Shown here piece by piece: positions 19,006 to 28,812 of a stretch of 64,000 nucleotides of DNA. A model generated the notes under the pieces. It did no database searches. It saw nothing but the letters and a program-made list of their open reading frames with translations, and was not told the origin of the DNA. The DNA lies in the NCBI RefSeq assembly GCF_025562715.2, contig NZ_JAPFCC010000001.1, forward strand, positions 762,501 through 826,500. The letters run 5' to 3'. How positions within the stretch are numbered: the stretch's first letter is position 1; each line of letters begins with the position of its first letter. The stretch is from Endozoicomonas gorgoniicola (GTDB lineage Bacteria > Pseudomonadota > Gammaproteobacteria > Pseudomonadales > Endozoicomonadaceae). Position numbers and translations under genes: made by a program.

Positions 19006-20778
19006 ATGGCGGCACTTCATACCCTTACCTTTGATGCGATTGTTATTGGCGGAGGCGGCGCAGGTATGCGCGCTGCGCTGCAGTTAACTGAGGCAGGTAT
19101 CAGGACGGCCTGTATCACGAAAGTTTTTCCGACCCGTTCGCACACCGTTTCGGCCCAGGGAGGAATTACCTGTGCAATAGCCAGTGATGACCCCCATGAT
19201 GACTGGCGATGGCACATGTTTGATACGGTTAAGGGCTCTGATTATATTGGTGATCAGGAGGCCATTGAGTACATGTGTTCCGTTGGTCCTCAGGCTGTGT
19301 TTGAGCTGGAACATATGGGGCTGCCATTTTCCAGAACCGATGAAGGACGCATTTATCAGCGTCCGTTTGGTGGTCAGTCCAAAGAGTACGGAAAAGGTGG
19401 TCAGGCAGCGAGAACCTGTGCCGCAGCTGACCGAACCGGACACGCGCTGTTGCATACCCTTTATCAGGCCAACCTGAAAGGTGGTACCACCTTTTTTAAC
19501 GAGTGGTACGCCGTTGACCTGGTCAAAAACCAGCGGGGACAGGTAGCAGGTGTTATTGCCATTTGCATTGAGACCGGTGAAACCGTTTACGTTAAAGCCA
19601 AGGCGACAGTGCTGGCAACGGGTGGTTCAGGCCGAATTTACGCTTCGACCACCAATGCCCTGATTAACACCGGTGACGGCATTGGCATGGCGTTGCGTGC
19701 AGGCTTCCCGATGCAGGATATGGAGATGTGGCAGTTTCATCCAACCGGTATTCATGGTGCCGGCGTTCTGGTCACAGAAGGTTGCCGTGGTGAAGGGGGC
19801 TACCTGATTAACAGCGAAGGTGAGCGTTTTATGGAACGCTATGCGCCGAATGCCAAAGACCTGGCTGGTCGTGATGTGGTCGCCCGTTCCATGATTATTG
19901 AGATTCTGGAAGGCAGAGGCTGCGGCCCGAATAAAGACCATGTAATGCTGAAACTTGATCATCTGGGTGATGAAACTCTGAACCTGCGCCTGCCGGGTAT
20001 TTGTGAGCTGTCCAAAACCTTTGCCCATGTTGATCCTGTGAAAGCGCCGGTTCCTGTGGTACCTACCTGCCATTACATGATGGGCGGTATCCCGACCAAT
20101 ATTGGTGGTCAGGCACTGTTCCCTGATGATCAGGGTAATGATCAGGTGGTGGATGGTCTTTACGCCTGTGGAGAAGCCGCCTGTGTATCGGTTCACGGTG
20201 CTAACCGTCTTGGCGGTAACTCTCTGCTTGATCTGGTGGTCTTCGGCCGGGCAGCAGGGCTGCAGATTGAAAAGAGCCTGAATGAAGGTTTTGACTCAGT
20301 CGATGCATCCGACAGTGACATTGAGGCGGCACTGTCCAGACTTGACCGTCTTAATAGCAGTCAATCCGGTGAAAAAGTCGCGGAGCTGAGAACCGAACTG
20401 CAAAATACCATGCAGCTGTATTTCGGTGTGTTCCGCGAAGGTGGCAGTATGCAGGAAGGCCTTAAAAAGCTGGATGAACTGGGCGAGCGGATGCAGAACA
20501 TCCATCTGCAGGATAAGAGTCAGGCCTTTAATACCGCAAGAGTTGAAGCTCTGGAGCTTGAAAACCTTTATGAGGTGGCTTACGCCACAGCGGTTTCAGC
20601 TGAAGAGCGTAAAGAGTCCCGGGGCGCACATGCCCGGAATGATTTTACCGAACGTGATGACGAAAACTGGCTGGTTCATTCGGTTTACTACCCGACAGAC
20701 AGGGCAGTAGGTAAACGTCAGGTGAATTTTGCTCCCACATCAATGGAAGCCTTCCCGCCCAAGGCAAGAACGTATTAA
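19006..20778 (+). CDS. sdhA: Succinate dehydrogenase flavoprotein SdhA
   Basis: The catalytic subunit that oxidises succinate to fumarate, 590 residues with covalent FAD. Seen: the N-terminal Rossmann motif 'AIVIGGGGAGMRAAL', the FAD-attachment His in 'TRSHTVSAQGGITCA', 'QFHPTGIHGAGVLVTEGCRG', 'RDVVARSM' and 'PTCHYMMGGIPTN', and the C-terminal 'RKESRGAHARNDFTERDDEN'. It matches the E. coli enzyme in length (588). It sits in the sdhCDAB operon on the inner face of the membrane. Confidence 0.97.
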   Translation: MAALHTLTFDAIVIGGGGAGMRAALQLTEAGIRTACITKVFPTRSHTVSAQGGITCAIASDDPHDDWRWHMFDTVKGSDYIGDQEAIEYMCSVGPQAVFELEHMGLPFSRTDEGRIYQRPFGGQSKEYGKGGQAARTCAAADRTGHALLHTLYQANLKGGTTFFNEWYAVDLVKNQRGQVAGVIAICIETGETVYVKAKATVLATGGSGRIYASTTNALINTGDGIGMALRAGFPMQDMEMWQFHPTGIHGAGVLVTEGCRGEGGYLINSEGERFMERYAPNAKDLAGRDVVARSMIIEILEGRGCGPNKDHVMLKLDHLGDETLNLRLPGICELSKTFAHVDPVKAPVPVVPTCHYMMGGIPTNIGGQALFPDDQGNDQVVDGLYACGEAACVSVHGANRLGGNSLLDLVVFGRAAGLQIEKSLNEGFDSVDASDSDIEAALSRLDRLNSSQSGEKVAELRTELQNTMQLYFGVFREGGSMQEGLKKLDELGERMQNIHLQDKSQAFNTARVEALELENLYEVAYATAVSAEERKESRGAHARNDFTERDDENWLVHSVYYPTDRAVGKRQVNFAPTSMEAFPPKARTY

Positions 20779-20796
20779 GGGAGGCTCAGGATAGTT

Positions 20797-21501
20797 ATGT
20801 TAGTAAGTGTCTATCGCTATAATCCGGAAACGGATGCCAGGCCTTTTATGCAGGATTATCAGATCGAGATTCCGGAAGGCAAAGACCTGATGGTGCTTGA
20901 TGTTCTTAACCTTCTGAAAGAGCAGGACCCGAGCCTGGCTTATCGTCGCTCCTGTCGTGAAGGCGTTTGTGGTTCCGATGGCTTAAGCATCAGTGGGACT
21001 AACGGACTGGCGTGCATCACGCCCCTGTCAGAAGCTTCCCGGGGCAAACGTCTGGTTCTGCGGCCACTGCCGGGGCTGCCCGTTATACGAGATCTGGTCG
21101 TCGATATGGGGCAGTTCTACAAGCAATATGAAAAGATCAGGCCCTATCTGATTAATGATCAGCCGCCTCCTGCGATTGAACGTTTGCAGTCGCCGGAAGA
21201 TCGGGAAAAGCTTGACGGGCTCTATGAATGCATACTCTGTGCCTGCTGTTCAACAGCCTGCCCGTCTTTTTGGTGGAATCCTGACAAGTTTGTGGGGCCT
21301 TCGGGCTTGCTGCAGGCCTATCGTTTTCTGGCAGACAGTCGCGATACCGCCACTCAGGAGCGCCTGGCTGATCTGGATGATCCGTTCAGCGTGTTCAGGT
21401 GCCGGGGCATTATGAACTGCGTCAGTGTTTGCCCAAAAGGGTTGAACCCGACCAAAGCCATTGGGCATATCCGGCAGATGCTATTTAACAGCGCCACTTA
21501 A
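20797..21501 (+). CDS. sdhB: Succinate dehydrogenase iron-sulfur protein SdhB
   Basis: It transfers electrons from FAD to quinone via three Fe-S clusters. 234 residues. The 2Fe-2S ligands are in 'RRSCREGVCGSDGLSISG' with a later Cys in 'NGLACIT'. The 4Fe-4S and 3Fe-4S ligands are in 'CILCACCSTACPSFWW' and 'CRGIMNCVSVCPKGLNPTKA'. The ATG follows GGGAGGCTCAGG. It closes the sdh operon; a weak hairpin (cgcca/tggcg then tttt) overlaps the stop codon at 21491-21510. Confidence 0.97.
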   Translation: MLVSVYRYNPETDARPFMQDYQIEIPEGKDLMVLDVLNLLKEQDPSLAYRRSCREGVCGSDGLSISGTNGLACITPLSEASRGKRLVLRPLPGLPVIRDLVVDMGQFYKQYEKIRPYLINDQPPPAIERLQSPEDREKLDGLYECILCACCSTACPSFWWNPDKFVGPSGLLQAYRFLADSRDTATQERLADLDDPFSVFRCRGIMNCVSVCPKGLNPTKAIGHIRQMLFNSAT

Positions 21502-21521
21502 TGGCGTTTTCGCTTTTAGGA

Positions 21522-21569
21522 GTTACAAATAGTATTTTTTTATTGTTACAAATAGTATTTTTTTTATTG
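21522..21569 (+). repeat. Two tandem copies of a 23-25 bp AT-rich unit
   Basis: 'gttacaaatagtattttttt' followed by 'att' occurs twice back to back (21522 and 21545), 20 nt after the sdhB stop, and a partial third copy 'gttaattg' follows. The T runs differ in length between copies, typical of slippage. It lies in the sdhB-sucA spacer, where a sucA promoter could be. Confidence 0.75.
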
Positions 21570-21767
21570 TTAATTGTATCTACAATAGAGCGGGATTGTT
21601 CGAAGGTGTAGCTGGTTGTATACATAGCTCTGCCTGTAGTTTACTCTTGGATACCTGCCGGTTTTGTGACCAGTTTTTTTGTGAACGGCCGGTAAGTTTT
21701 ACCAGCAGGGGCGGCCAGCATTGTGTTGGTTAAATAAGATTTGCCCCAGATATACGGGGTGCAGACC

Positions 21768-24599
21768 ATGCAAGAAGGTGTGATGCAGCAAATGTGGGCG
21801 ACGTCTCATATTGCCGGGGGAAATGCTGCATACGTCGAGGAGTTGTACGAGCTTTATCTGCGAGACCCTAATGGTGTCTCAGAAGAATGGCGTGATTATT
21901 TTGAAAAGCTTCCACAGGTGAATGGTGGCAATCCGGATGTGCCACACTCAACCATTCAGGAAAACTTCATCCTGATGGCCAGGCAGCATCAGACTACCCG
22001 ACCAATAGCAGCCAGCACAGTATCCAGTGATCATGAACGAAAACAGATTCAGGTTCTGCGCCTGATCAGTGCATATCGAATCCGTGGTCATCAGCAGGCG
22101 CGCATTGATCCGCTGGGGATATTAAAAAGGGAGAAGTTCCCGGATCTTACCCTTGAATACCACGGCCTTTCCCGGGCCGACCTGGAGATCGAGTTCCAGA
22201 CCAGCACCATTTTTATTGGCAAAGAACGGGCAACGTTACAGGAAATCATCGCTGCACTCGATGCCACCTACTGTGGCTCAGTAGGTGTTGAGTACATGCA
22301 TATTGTTAACACGGAACAGCGCCGCTGGTTTCAGAGCCGCATGGAAAGTGTCAGAGGACGCCCTGAAGTGGGTAGGGAAGCCCAGCTGCATCTGCTGGAA
22401 CGTCTGACCGCTGCGGAGGGGCTGGAAAAATACCTTGGTACCCGTTACCCCGGAACCAAGCGTTTTGGCCTTGAAGGTGGTGAAGCGTTGATTCCCATGC
22501 TGGATGAAATGATCCAGAGAGCAGGCTCTTACGGAGCCAAAGAAATCGTCATTGGAATGGCGCACCGTGGTCGTCTTAATGTCCTGGTGAACATCCTGGG
22601 TAAAAATCCTTCTGAGCTTTTTGATGAGTTTGAAGGCAAGAAAATGGCAGACAGCGGCTCTGGTGATGTGAAGTATCACCAGGGTTTTTCGTCTAATGTT
22701 ATGACACCTGGTGGTGAGGTTCATCTTGCGCTGGCTTTTAACCCTTCGCATCTTGAAATTGTTGCGCCAGTGGTCGAAGGTTCAGTGCGGGCTCGGCAGG
22801 ATCGGCGTCATGATGATATCCGGGGGCAGGTGATTCCTGTTTCCATTCACGGTGACGCAGCTTTTGCCGGACAGGGCGTTGTGATGGAAACCCTGCAGAT
22901 GTCTCAGACCCGTGCTTACAGTACCGGTGGTACTGTTCATATCATTATTAACAATCAGGTAGGTTTTACCACCAGTCGCCGGGAAGACGCTCGTTCAACT
23001 GAGTACTGTACCGATGTTGCCAAAATGGTGGGTGCGCCAATTCTTCACGTAAATGGTGATGATCCGGAAGCAGTTCAGTTTGTGACCAAACTGGCGCTGG
23101 ATTACCGTATGGAATTCAAACGGGACGTGGTGATCGACATGGTCTGCTATCGTCGTCGTGGGCACAACGAGGCTGATGAACCCTCAGCCACTCAGCCCAT
23201 GATGTATCAGACAATCAAGAGTCATACCACGACCAGAGATTTATATGCTGAAACCTTGGTTGGGCAGGGAGCCCTCTCTGCTGAAGCCAACAAGGAGCTG
23301 GTGAATACCTATCGGACTGCACTGGACAACGGCGAGCATGTTGCCAAGGCGCTGGTTAAGGAACCCAATACGGGGCTGTTTGTTAACTGGATGCCTTATC
23401 TGGGACACGAATGGACAGCACGCCATGATACCCGGGTAGCCCTGGGCAATCTGCAGGAACTGGGACAGAAACTATGCGAAATTCCTGAGGGCTTTGTGTT
23501 GCAGCGTCAGGTCAGCAAAATAATTGATGATCGTCGTAAGATGGCAGCAGGTGCATTGCCCATAAACTGGGGTTGTGCAGAAGTGCTGGCTTATGCCTCT
23601 TTGTTGAAAGAAGGGCATCCAGTTCGAATCACCGGCCAGGATGTTGGTCGCGGAACCTTTTCTCACCGTCATGCTGTGCATCACAACCAGAAAGACGGCA
23701 GCGCACTGGTACCTCTGGCCAGGCTGAGTGATGACCAGCCTCCGTTCCAGATATGGGATTCGCTGCTTTCTGAAGAAGCCGTGCTGGCTTTTGAGTATGG
23801 CTATGCGACCACGACGCCGGGGGCGCTGGTGGTCTGGGAAGCCCAGTTTGGTGATTTTGCCAACGGTTGTCAGGTGGTGATAGACCAGTTTATTACCAGT
23901 GGTGAACACAAGTGGGGACGCCTGTGTGGCCTGACCATGCTGTTGCCTCATGGTTACGAAGGGCAGGGGCCGGAACACTCGTCAGCCCGGCTGGAACGGT
24001 ACCTGCAATTGTGTGCGGAACACAATATTCAGGTGTGTGTACCAACAACCCCTGCACAAGTGTTTCACATGTTGCGCCGCCAGGTATTAAGGCCGCTGCG
24101 CAAACCTTTAATTGCTTTCACCCCTAAGAGCCTGCTAAGACACAAACAGGCCATTTCAACACTTGAAGAGCTGGCTGAAGGTGGGTTCCAGACCATTATC
24201 CCTGAAGTGGATGAGCATAAACACGCTGATGTGCGCCGCCTGATTCTCTGCAGTGGTAAGGTTTATTATGATTTAATCGACAAACGACGTAATGATGAGA
24301 TTAACGACACCATCGTCGTTCGGATTGAGCAGCTTTATCCATTCCCACAGGACGATCTGGATGAATTAATCATTCAATATCCAAACCTTGAGCATGTTGT
24401 CTGGTGTCAGGAAGAACCTATGAACCAGGGAGCCTGGTATTGTAGCCAGCACCACATGCGGCGCTCTGTTGCCCGGCTCAATGATAGTCTGGCGCTTAAG
24501 TATGCAGGGCGTGATGCTTCTGCGGCACCGGCGTGTGGCTATATGTCCAAGCATGTAGAAGAGCAACAGAAACTGGTAGAAGACGCATTTACGGTATAA
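21768..24599 (+). CDS. sucA: 2-oxoglutarate dehydrogenase E1 component SucA
   Basis: The thiamine-diphosphate decarboxylase of the 2-oxoglutarate dehydrogenase complex. Starting at ATG 21768 gives 943 residues, the Pseudomonas-type length, with the family N-terminus 'MQEGVMQQMW' and the E2-binding 'YVEELYELYLRDP'. GGGG at 21755-21758 is a fair RBS. Further motifs: 'GMAHRGRLNVLVNIL', 'FNPSHLEIVAPVVEG', 'SIHGDAAFAGQGVVMET', the ThDP motif 'INNQVGFTTS', and 'GQDVGRGTFSHRHAV'. A TTG further upstream (21741) is unlikely to be used. First gene of sucAB-lpd-sucCD. Confidence 0.97.
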   Translation: MQEGVMQQMWATSHIAGGNAAYVEELYELYLRDPNGVSEEWRDYFEKLPQVNGGNPDVPHSTIQENFILMARQHQTTRPIAASTVSSDHERKQIQVLRLISAYRIRGHQQARIDPLGILKREKFPDLTLEYHGLSRADLEIEFQTSTIFIGKERATLQEIIAALDATYCGSVGVEYMHIVNTEQRRWFQSRMESVRGRPEVGREAQLHLLERLTAAEGLEKYLGTRYPGTKRFGLEGGEALIPMLDEMIQRAGSYGAKEIVIGMAHRGRLNVLVNILGKNPSELFDEFEGKKMADSGSGDVKYHQGFSSNVMTPGGEVHLALAFNPSHLEIVAPVVEGSVRARQDRRHDDIRGQVIPVSIHGDAAFAGQGVVMETLQMSQTRAYSTGGTVHIIINNQVGFTTSRREDARSTEYCTDVAKMVGAPILHVNGDDPEAVQFVTKLALDYRMEFKRDVVIDMVCYRRRGHNEADEPSATQPMMYQTIKSHTTTRDLYAETLVGQGALSAEANKELVNTYRTALDNGEHVAKALVKEPNTGLFVNWMPYLGHEWTARHDTRVALGNLQELGQKLCEIPEGFVLQRQVSKIIDDRRKMAAGALPINWGCAEVLAYASLLKEGHPVRITGQDVGRGTFSHRHAVHHNQKDGSALVPLARLSDDQPPFQIWDSLLSEEAVLAFEYGYATTTPGALVVWEAQFGDFANGCQVVIDQFITSGEHKWGRLCGLTMLLPHGYEGQGPEHSSARLERYLQLCAEHNIQVCVPTTPAQVFHMLRRQVLRPLRKPLIAFTPKSLLRHKQAISTLEELAEGGFQTIIPEVDEHKHADVRRLILCSGKVYYDLIDKRRNDEINDTIVVRIEQLYPFPQDDLDELIIQYPNLEHVVWCQEEPMNQGAWYCSQHHMRRSVARLNDSLALKYAGRDASAAPACGYMSKHVEEQQKLVEDAFTV

Positions 24600-24662
24600 A
24601 TATTCGTCTTGCGTCGTTCAAAGTGAAAGACGCAGGCAGGTCTAATACTCCAAGGGATCATT

Positions 24663-25868
24663 ATGGCCATTGAAATAAAAGCACCCACCTTTCCCGAGTC
24701 TGTCGCAGACGGTGTCGTAGCGACCTGGCACAAAAAAACGGGGGAAGCCTGTAGTCGGGATGAGCTTCTGGTTGATATTGAGACAGATAAGGTGGTTTTG
24801 GAGGTTGTTGCTCCGGCGGATGGAACATTAACAGAGATTATAAAGAATGAAGGCGATGTTGTTCTTGGAGAAGAGCTGATTGCCCGGTTTGAAGCGGGTG
24901 CTGTTGTTGAAACGCCACGGGAGACGGTAGCAGAACCTGAAGTTGTATCGGCTGAAGTCGCTGCACAGGAACCGATCCTTAGTCCTGCTGCACGCAAAAT
25001 GGCGGATGAAAAAGGCTTCAACCCCACCGACATTGCCGGAACCGGTAAGGGAGGAAGAGTTACCAAGGAAGATGTGATGCGTCATGCCGATCAGAATCCG
25101 GTTGCCAGTCCTGCACCTGTTACTGCTGCCCCCCAGGTAGAGGCCACTACACCGGTGTTTGCCGGTGACCGTGTGGAAAAGCGGGTTCCCATGACAAGGC
25201 TTCGTGCCAAGGTGGCTCAACGGCTGGTAGAAGCCCAGCAAACCGCTGCCATGCTGACCACATTCAACGAGGTCAACATGAAGCCGGTGATGGAGTTGCG
25301 TAGCCGTTATAAGGATCAGTTTGAAAAACACCACGGGGTCAAGCTCGGCTTTATGTCTTTCTTTGTAAAAGCTTGTACTGAAGCCCTTAAGCGTTTCCCG
25401 GCTGTGAATGCTTCGATTGATGGCAATGATATTGTTTATCACGGTTACCAGGATGTCGGTGTGGCAGTATCCAGTGACAGGGGGCTGGTTGTGCCGGTTC
25501 TGCGTGACGCGGAAGCCATGAGCCTGGCTGATATTGAGACAAAAATCCGCGAGTACGGACAGAAAGCCCAGGCAGGCAAGCTGGGCATTGAAGATATGAC
25601 AGGTGGCACCTTTACCCTGTCTAATGGCGGTGTTTTTGGTTCGCTGCTCTCTACTCCGATTCTGAACCCGCCCCAGTCAGCCATTCTTGGCATGCATAAA
25701 ATTCAGGAGCGCCCGATGGCCGTTAACGGGCAGGTGGAAATTCTGCCCATGATGTATCTGGCGCTATCCTACGACCACCGCTTGCTGGATGGCAAAGAGG
25801 CGGTCACCTTCCTTGTGACTATCAAGGAATTACTCGAAGATCCTGCACGCATACTGCTGGAATTATAA
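24663..25868 (+). CDS. sucB: 2-oxoglutarate dehydrogenase E2 (dihydrolipoyl succinyltransferase) SucB
   Basis: The core of the OGDH complex, which passes the succinyl group to CoA. 401 residues in the standard order: lipoyl domain (1-78) with the lipoylated Lys in 'DIETDKVVLEV', a Pro/Ala/Glu linker, the E3/E1-binding domain ('LSPAARKMADEKGF', near 106-140), a second linker, and the catalytic domain from about 170 with 'TTFNEVNMKPVMELR' and the active-site 'LSYDHRLLDGKEAV'. ATG after 'caagggatcatt'. Between sucA and lpd as usual. Confidence 0.97.
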   Translation: MAIEIKAPTFPESVADGVVATWHKKTGEACSRDELLVDIETDKVVLEVVAPADGTLTEIIKNEGDVVLGEELIARFEAGAVVETPRETVAEPEVVSAEVAAQEPILSPAARKMADEKGFNPTDIAGTGKGGRVTKEDVMRHADQNPVASPAPVTAAPQVEATTPVFAGDRVEKRVPMTRLRAKVAQRLVEAQQTAAMLTTFNEVNMKPVMELRSRYKDQFEKHHGVKLGFMSFFVKACTEALKRFPAVNASIDGNDIVYHGYQDVGVAVSSDRGLVVPVLRDAEAMSLADIETKIREYGQKAQAGKLGIEDMTGGTFTLSNGGVFGSLLSTPILNPPQSAILGMHKIQERPMAVNGQVEILPMMYLALSYDHRLLDGKEAVTFLVTIKELLEDPARILLEL

Positions 25869-25933
25869 GTTGTAGACAATGAGTGGATGACTGTTTCGGC
25901 AGTCATCAGATTTATTTGCTAGGAATAGAAATT

Positions 25934-27373
25934 ATGGCAAATCAGTTCGACGTCGTCGTTATTGGAGCTGGACCAGCGGGTTATGTTTGTGCTATTCGCG
26001 CCGCTCAACTGGGACTAAAAACCGCTTGTATTGAAAAGTGGTCAGACGACAAGGGGAAGACATTGCTGGGCGGCACCTGTCTAAACGTTGGGTGCATTCC
26101 TTCCAAGGCGCTGCTGGACAGTTCACACAAATTCGTTGAGGCACAGAAAGACTTTGCCATTCATGGTATCAAACATGAAGGGGTCGAGATGGATGTGCCG
26201 AAAATGATGGCCCGTAAAGACAAGATTGTTCAGACCCTGACCACTGGCGTTGGTGGTTTGTTCAAGGCTAACGGGGTAACACTGCTGGAAGGTGCGGGCA
26301 AGGTTCTGGCAGCGAAGCAGGTGGAGTTAACCAGGGGTGACGGCAGTGTAGAAATTATCGAAACCGCTAATGTGGTGATTGCGACCGGCTCCCGCCCGAT
26401 CGACATACCACCGACTCCGGTTGATAACGATCTGATTGTTGACTCAACCGGTGCGCTTGAATTCAGGGAAGTGCCAAAGCGTCTTGGTGTGATTGGTGCA
26501 GGTGTGATTGGTCTGGAGCTGGGGAGTGTCTGGGGGCGTCTGGGTTCAGAGGTTGTGGTTCTTGAGGCCCTTGATCAGTTTCTGCCAGCTGCGGATCAGC
26601 AGATTGCTAAAGAGTCCATGAAAATCATAAAAAAACAGGGACTGGATGTGCGTCTGGGAGCCCGGGTGACAGGGTCGGAAATCAGGGAAAAAGAAGTTCA
26701 TGTTACGTATGTAGATAGTGAAGGCAAAGAGAATTCATTAATTTTTGACAAGCTCATTGTCGCCGTAGGTCGACGTCCTTATACTGAGGGCCTGCTTGCT
26801 CCTGACAGCGGTGTAAATCTGGATGAACGTGGTTTTATTTTTGTCGATGACCACTGTGCAACCGATGTACCGGGTGTCTATGCTGTTGGTGATGTCGTAC
26901 GAGGGCCAATGCTTGCGCATAAAGGCAGTGAAGAAGGCGTTATGGTTGCCGAAATCATTGCTGGCCAGAAAGCCCAGATGAACTATGATCTGGTTCCATC
27001 AGTTATTTATATTCATCCTGAAATTGCCTGGGTTGGAAAGACTGAAGAAGAGGTCAAGGCGGAAGGTAATGAATACAAAGTAGGGACCTTCCCATTTGCT
27101 GCCAGTGGCAGGGCCCTGGCAGCAAATGATAAAGACGGAATGGTGAAAGTGATCGCTGATAAAGCGACAGACCGCATTCTGGGTGTCCATGTGGTTGGAC
27201 CCAGTGCGGCAGATCTGGTTCAGCAGGGCGTTATTGCAATGGAATTCGCTGCCAGCAGCGAAGACCTTGCTTTGACAATTTTCTCTCACCCGACGTTAAG
27301 TGAAGCTTTACATGAAGCGGTACTGGCTGTGGATGGTCATGCCATTCATATAGCTAATCGCAAGCGGCGTTGA
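25934..27373 (+). CDS. lpdA: Dihydrolipoamide dehydrogenase (E3)
   Basis: It reoxidises dihydrolipoyl groups of E2 and reduces NAD+. 479 residues from ATG 25934, which has AGGAA 8 nt upstream; the 17 codons before it are unsupported. FAD motif 'DVVVIGAGPAGYVCAIRAAQ', redox disulfide in 'GGTCLNVGCIPSKALL', NAD motif 'LGVIGAGVIGLELGSVWGRL', second FAD motif 'GVYAVGDVVRGPMLAHK', and C-terminal 'HPTLSEALHEA' with the catalytic His-Glu pair. Encoded inside the suc operon, so probably the OGDH-dedicated E3. Confidence 0.96.
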   Translation: MANQFDVVVIGAGPAGYVCAIRAAQLGLKTACIEKWSDDKGKTLLGGTCLNVGCIPSKALLDSSHKFVEAQKDFAIHGIKHEGVEMDVPKMMARKDKIVQTLTTGVGGLFKANGVTLLEGAGKVLAAKQVELTRGDGSVEIIETANVVIATGSRPIDIPPTPVDNDLIVDSTGALEFREVPKRLGVIGAGVIGLELGSVWGRLGSEVVVLEALDQFLPAADQQIAKESMKIIKKQGLDVRLGARVTGSEIREKEVHVTYVDSEGKENSLIFDKLIVAVGRRPYTEGLLAPDSGVNLDERGFIFVDDHCATDVPGVYAVGDVVRGPMLAHKGSEEGVMVAEIIAGQKAQMNYDLVPSVIYIHPEIAWVGKTEEEVKAEGNEYKVGTFPFAASGRALAANDKDGMVKVIADKATDRILGVHVVGPSAADLVQQGVIAMEFAASSEDLALTIFSHPTLSEALHEAVLAVDGHAIHIANRKRR

Positions 27374-27645
27374 TCATTTGATATAAATACTGGAGTTGCT
27401 TTTTTAAAGGATTAAGGCAATTCCAGACTGGTAGCAGTGATCAATGGAATAATGCTGGCTCCTGTTTATTTTCAGGCAGTTGCTGCATTAAAGAGTTTGA
27501 TCTGCAAATGTGGATCGTGGGACTATTTTTTAAGGAAATACAGTTTTCAGACTCACAGGCTATTACTATGCCCGGAAGTGTGAACTGTATTTCTACTCAT
27601 GGCTGTTTTAATAACAATAATATTAACAACAATGGTAGTGTCAGT
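27374..27645 (+). other. lpdA-sucC spacer
   Basis: About 270 nt. The sucC frame is open from 27508, but homology starts only at 27646. The stretch before the ATG is AT-rich ('aacaataatattaacaac'). I see no clear terminator, so readthrough from lpdA or an internal promoter are both possible. Confidence 0.5.
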
Positions 27646-28812
27646 ATGAATCTCCACGAATATCAGGGTAAGCAACTGTTTGCTGAATATGGCCTGCCTG
27701 TGTCTAAGGGTATTGCCGCCGACACGCCGAAAGAGGCAGTAGCCGCAGCAGACATCATTGGTGGCGACAAATGGGTTGTCAAGGCTCAGGTCCATGCCGG
27801 CGGACGTGGTAAAGCCGGCGGCGTAAAGTTGGTAAGCAGCAGGGATGAAATCCGGGCATTCGCAGAACAGTGGCTGGGTAAGAATCTGGTTACCTACCAG
27901 ACCGATGAAAATGGTCAGCCGGTGAGTAGAATTCTGGTAGAAAGTTGTACCGATATTGATCAGGAACTGTATCTGGGTGCCGTGGTTGATCGTTCCAGCC
28001 GTCGTATTGTTTTTATGGCATCGACTGAAGGTGGCGTTGAAATTGAGAAGGTAGCCGCTGAAACACCGGAAAAAATTCTCAAGGCGATCATTGATCCTCT
28101 GGCAGGTGCGCAGCCTTATCAGGGACGGGAGCTAGCTTTCAAACTAGGCCTTCAGGGTGATCAGGTTAAGCAGTTCACCAAAATTTTTCTCGGACTGGCC
28201 CGGTTATTTCAGGAAAATGACCTGGCACTGCTGGAAATTAATCCGCTGGTGATCACATCCGAAGGTAATCTTCACTGTCTTGATGCAAAAGTGGTGATCG
28301 ACGGCAATGCCATGTACCGGCAGCCCAAGCTGAAAGCCTTTCATGATCCTTCACAGGAAGATTCCAGAGAAGCTCATGCTGCCCAGTGGGAATTAAACTA
28401 TGTTGCCCTGGAGGGCAATATTGGTTGTATGGTCAATGGTGCGGGTCTGGCCATGGGTACCATGGATATTGTTAAGTTGCATGGTGGCGCTCCGGCAAAC
28501 TTTCTTGATGTCGGTGGTGGTGCGACCAAGGACAGAGTCAGCGAGGCGTTCAAGATTATTCTTTCAGACGACAGTGTAAAAGCGGTTCTGGTTAACATCT
28601 TCGGTGGTATCGTTCGCTGCGACCTGATTGCAGATGGCATTATTGGTGCCGTTAAGGAAGTGGGTGTTGAAGTACCCGTAGTGGTTCGGCTGGAAGGCAA
28701 CAATGCCGAGCTGGGCGCGCAGAAGCTGGCTGACAGTGGTCTGGACATTATTGCAGCAACCAGTTTGACAGAAGCTGCGCAACAGGTTGTTACAGCAGCA
28801 GAGGGCAAGTAA
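27646..28812 (+). CDS. sucC: Succinyl-CoA synthetase beta subunit SucC
   Basis: The ADP-forming succinyl-CoA ligase beta chain, 388 residues from ATG 27646, identical in length to E. coli SucC. It starts with the family sequence 'MNLHEYQGKQLFAEYGLP'. The ATP-grasp domain has 'VKAQVHAGGRGKAGGVKL', the nucleotide and Mg region 'LLEINPLVI', and the C-terminal 'NFLDVGGGATKDRVSEAFKI' and 'VNIFGGIVRCDLIADGI'. The stop overlaps the sucD start (TAATG). Confidence 0.96.
   Translation: MNLHEYQGKQLFAEYGLPVSKGIAADTPKEAVAAADIIGGDKWVVKAQVHAGGRGKAGGVKLVSSRDEIRAFAEQWLGKNLVTYQTDENGQPVSRILVESCTDIDQELYLGAVVDRSSRRIVFMASTEGGVEIEKVAAETPEKILKAIIDPLAGAQPYQGRELAFKLGLQGDQVKQFTKIFLGLARLFQENDLALLEINPLVITSEGNLHCLDAKVVIDGNAMYRQPKLKAFHDPSQEDSREAHAAQWELNYVALEGNIGCMVNGAGLAMGTMDIVKLHGGAPANFLDVGGGATKDRVSEAFKIILSDDSVKAVLVNIFGGIVRCDLIADGIIGAVKEVGVEVPVVVRLEGNNAELGAQKLADSGLDIIAATSLTEAAQQVVTAAEGK

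Noticed and set aside
19627..20196. 189-residue minus-strand frame inside sdhA
   Set aside because: Antisense of a highly conserved enzyme gene.
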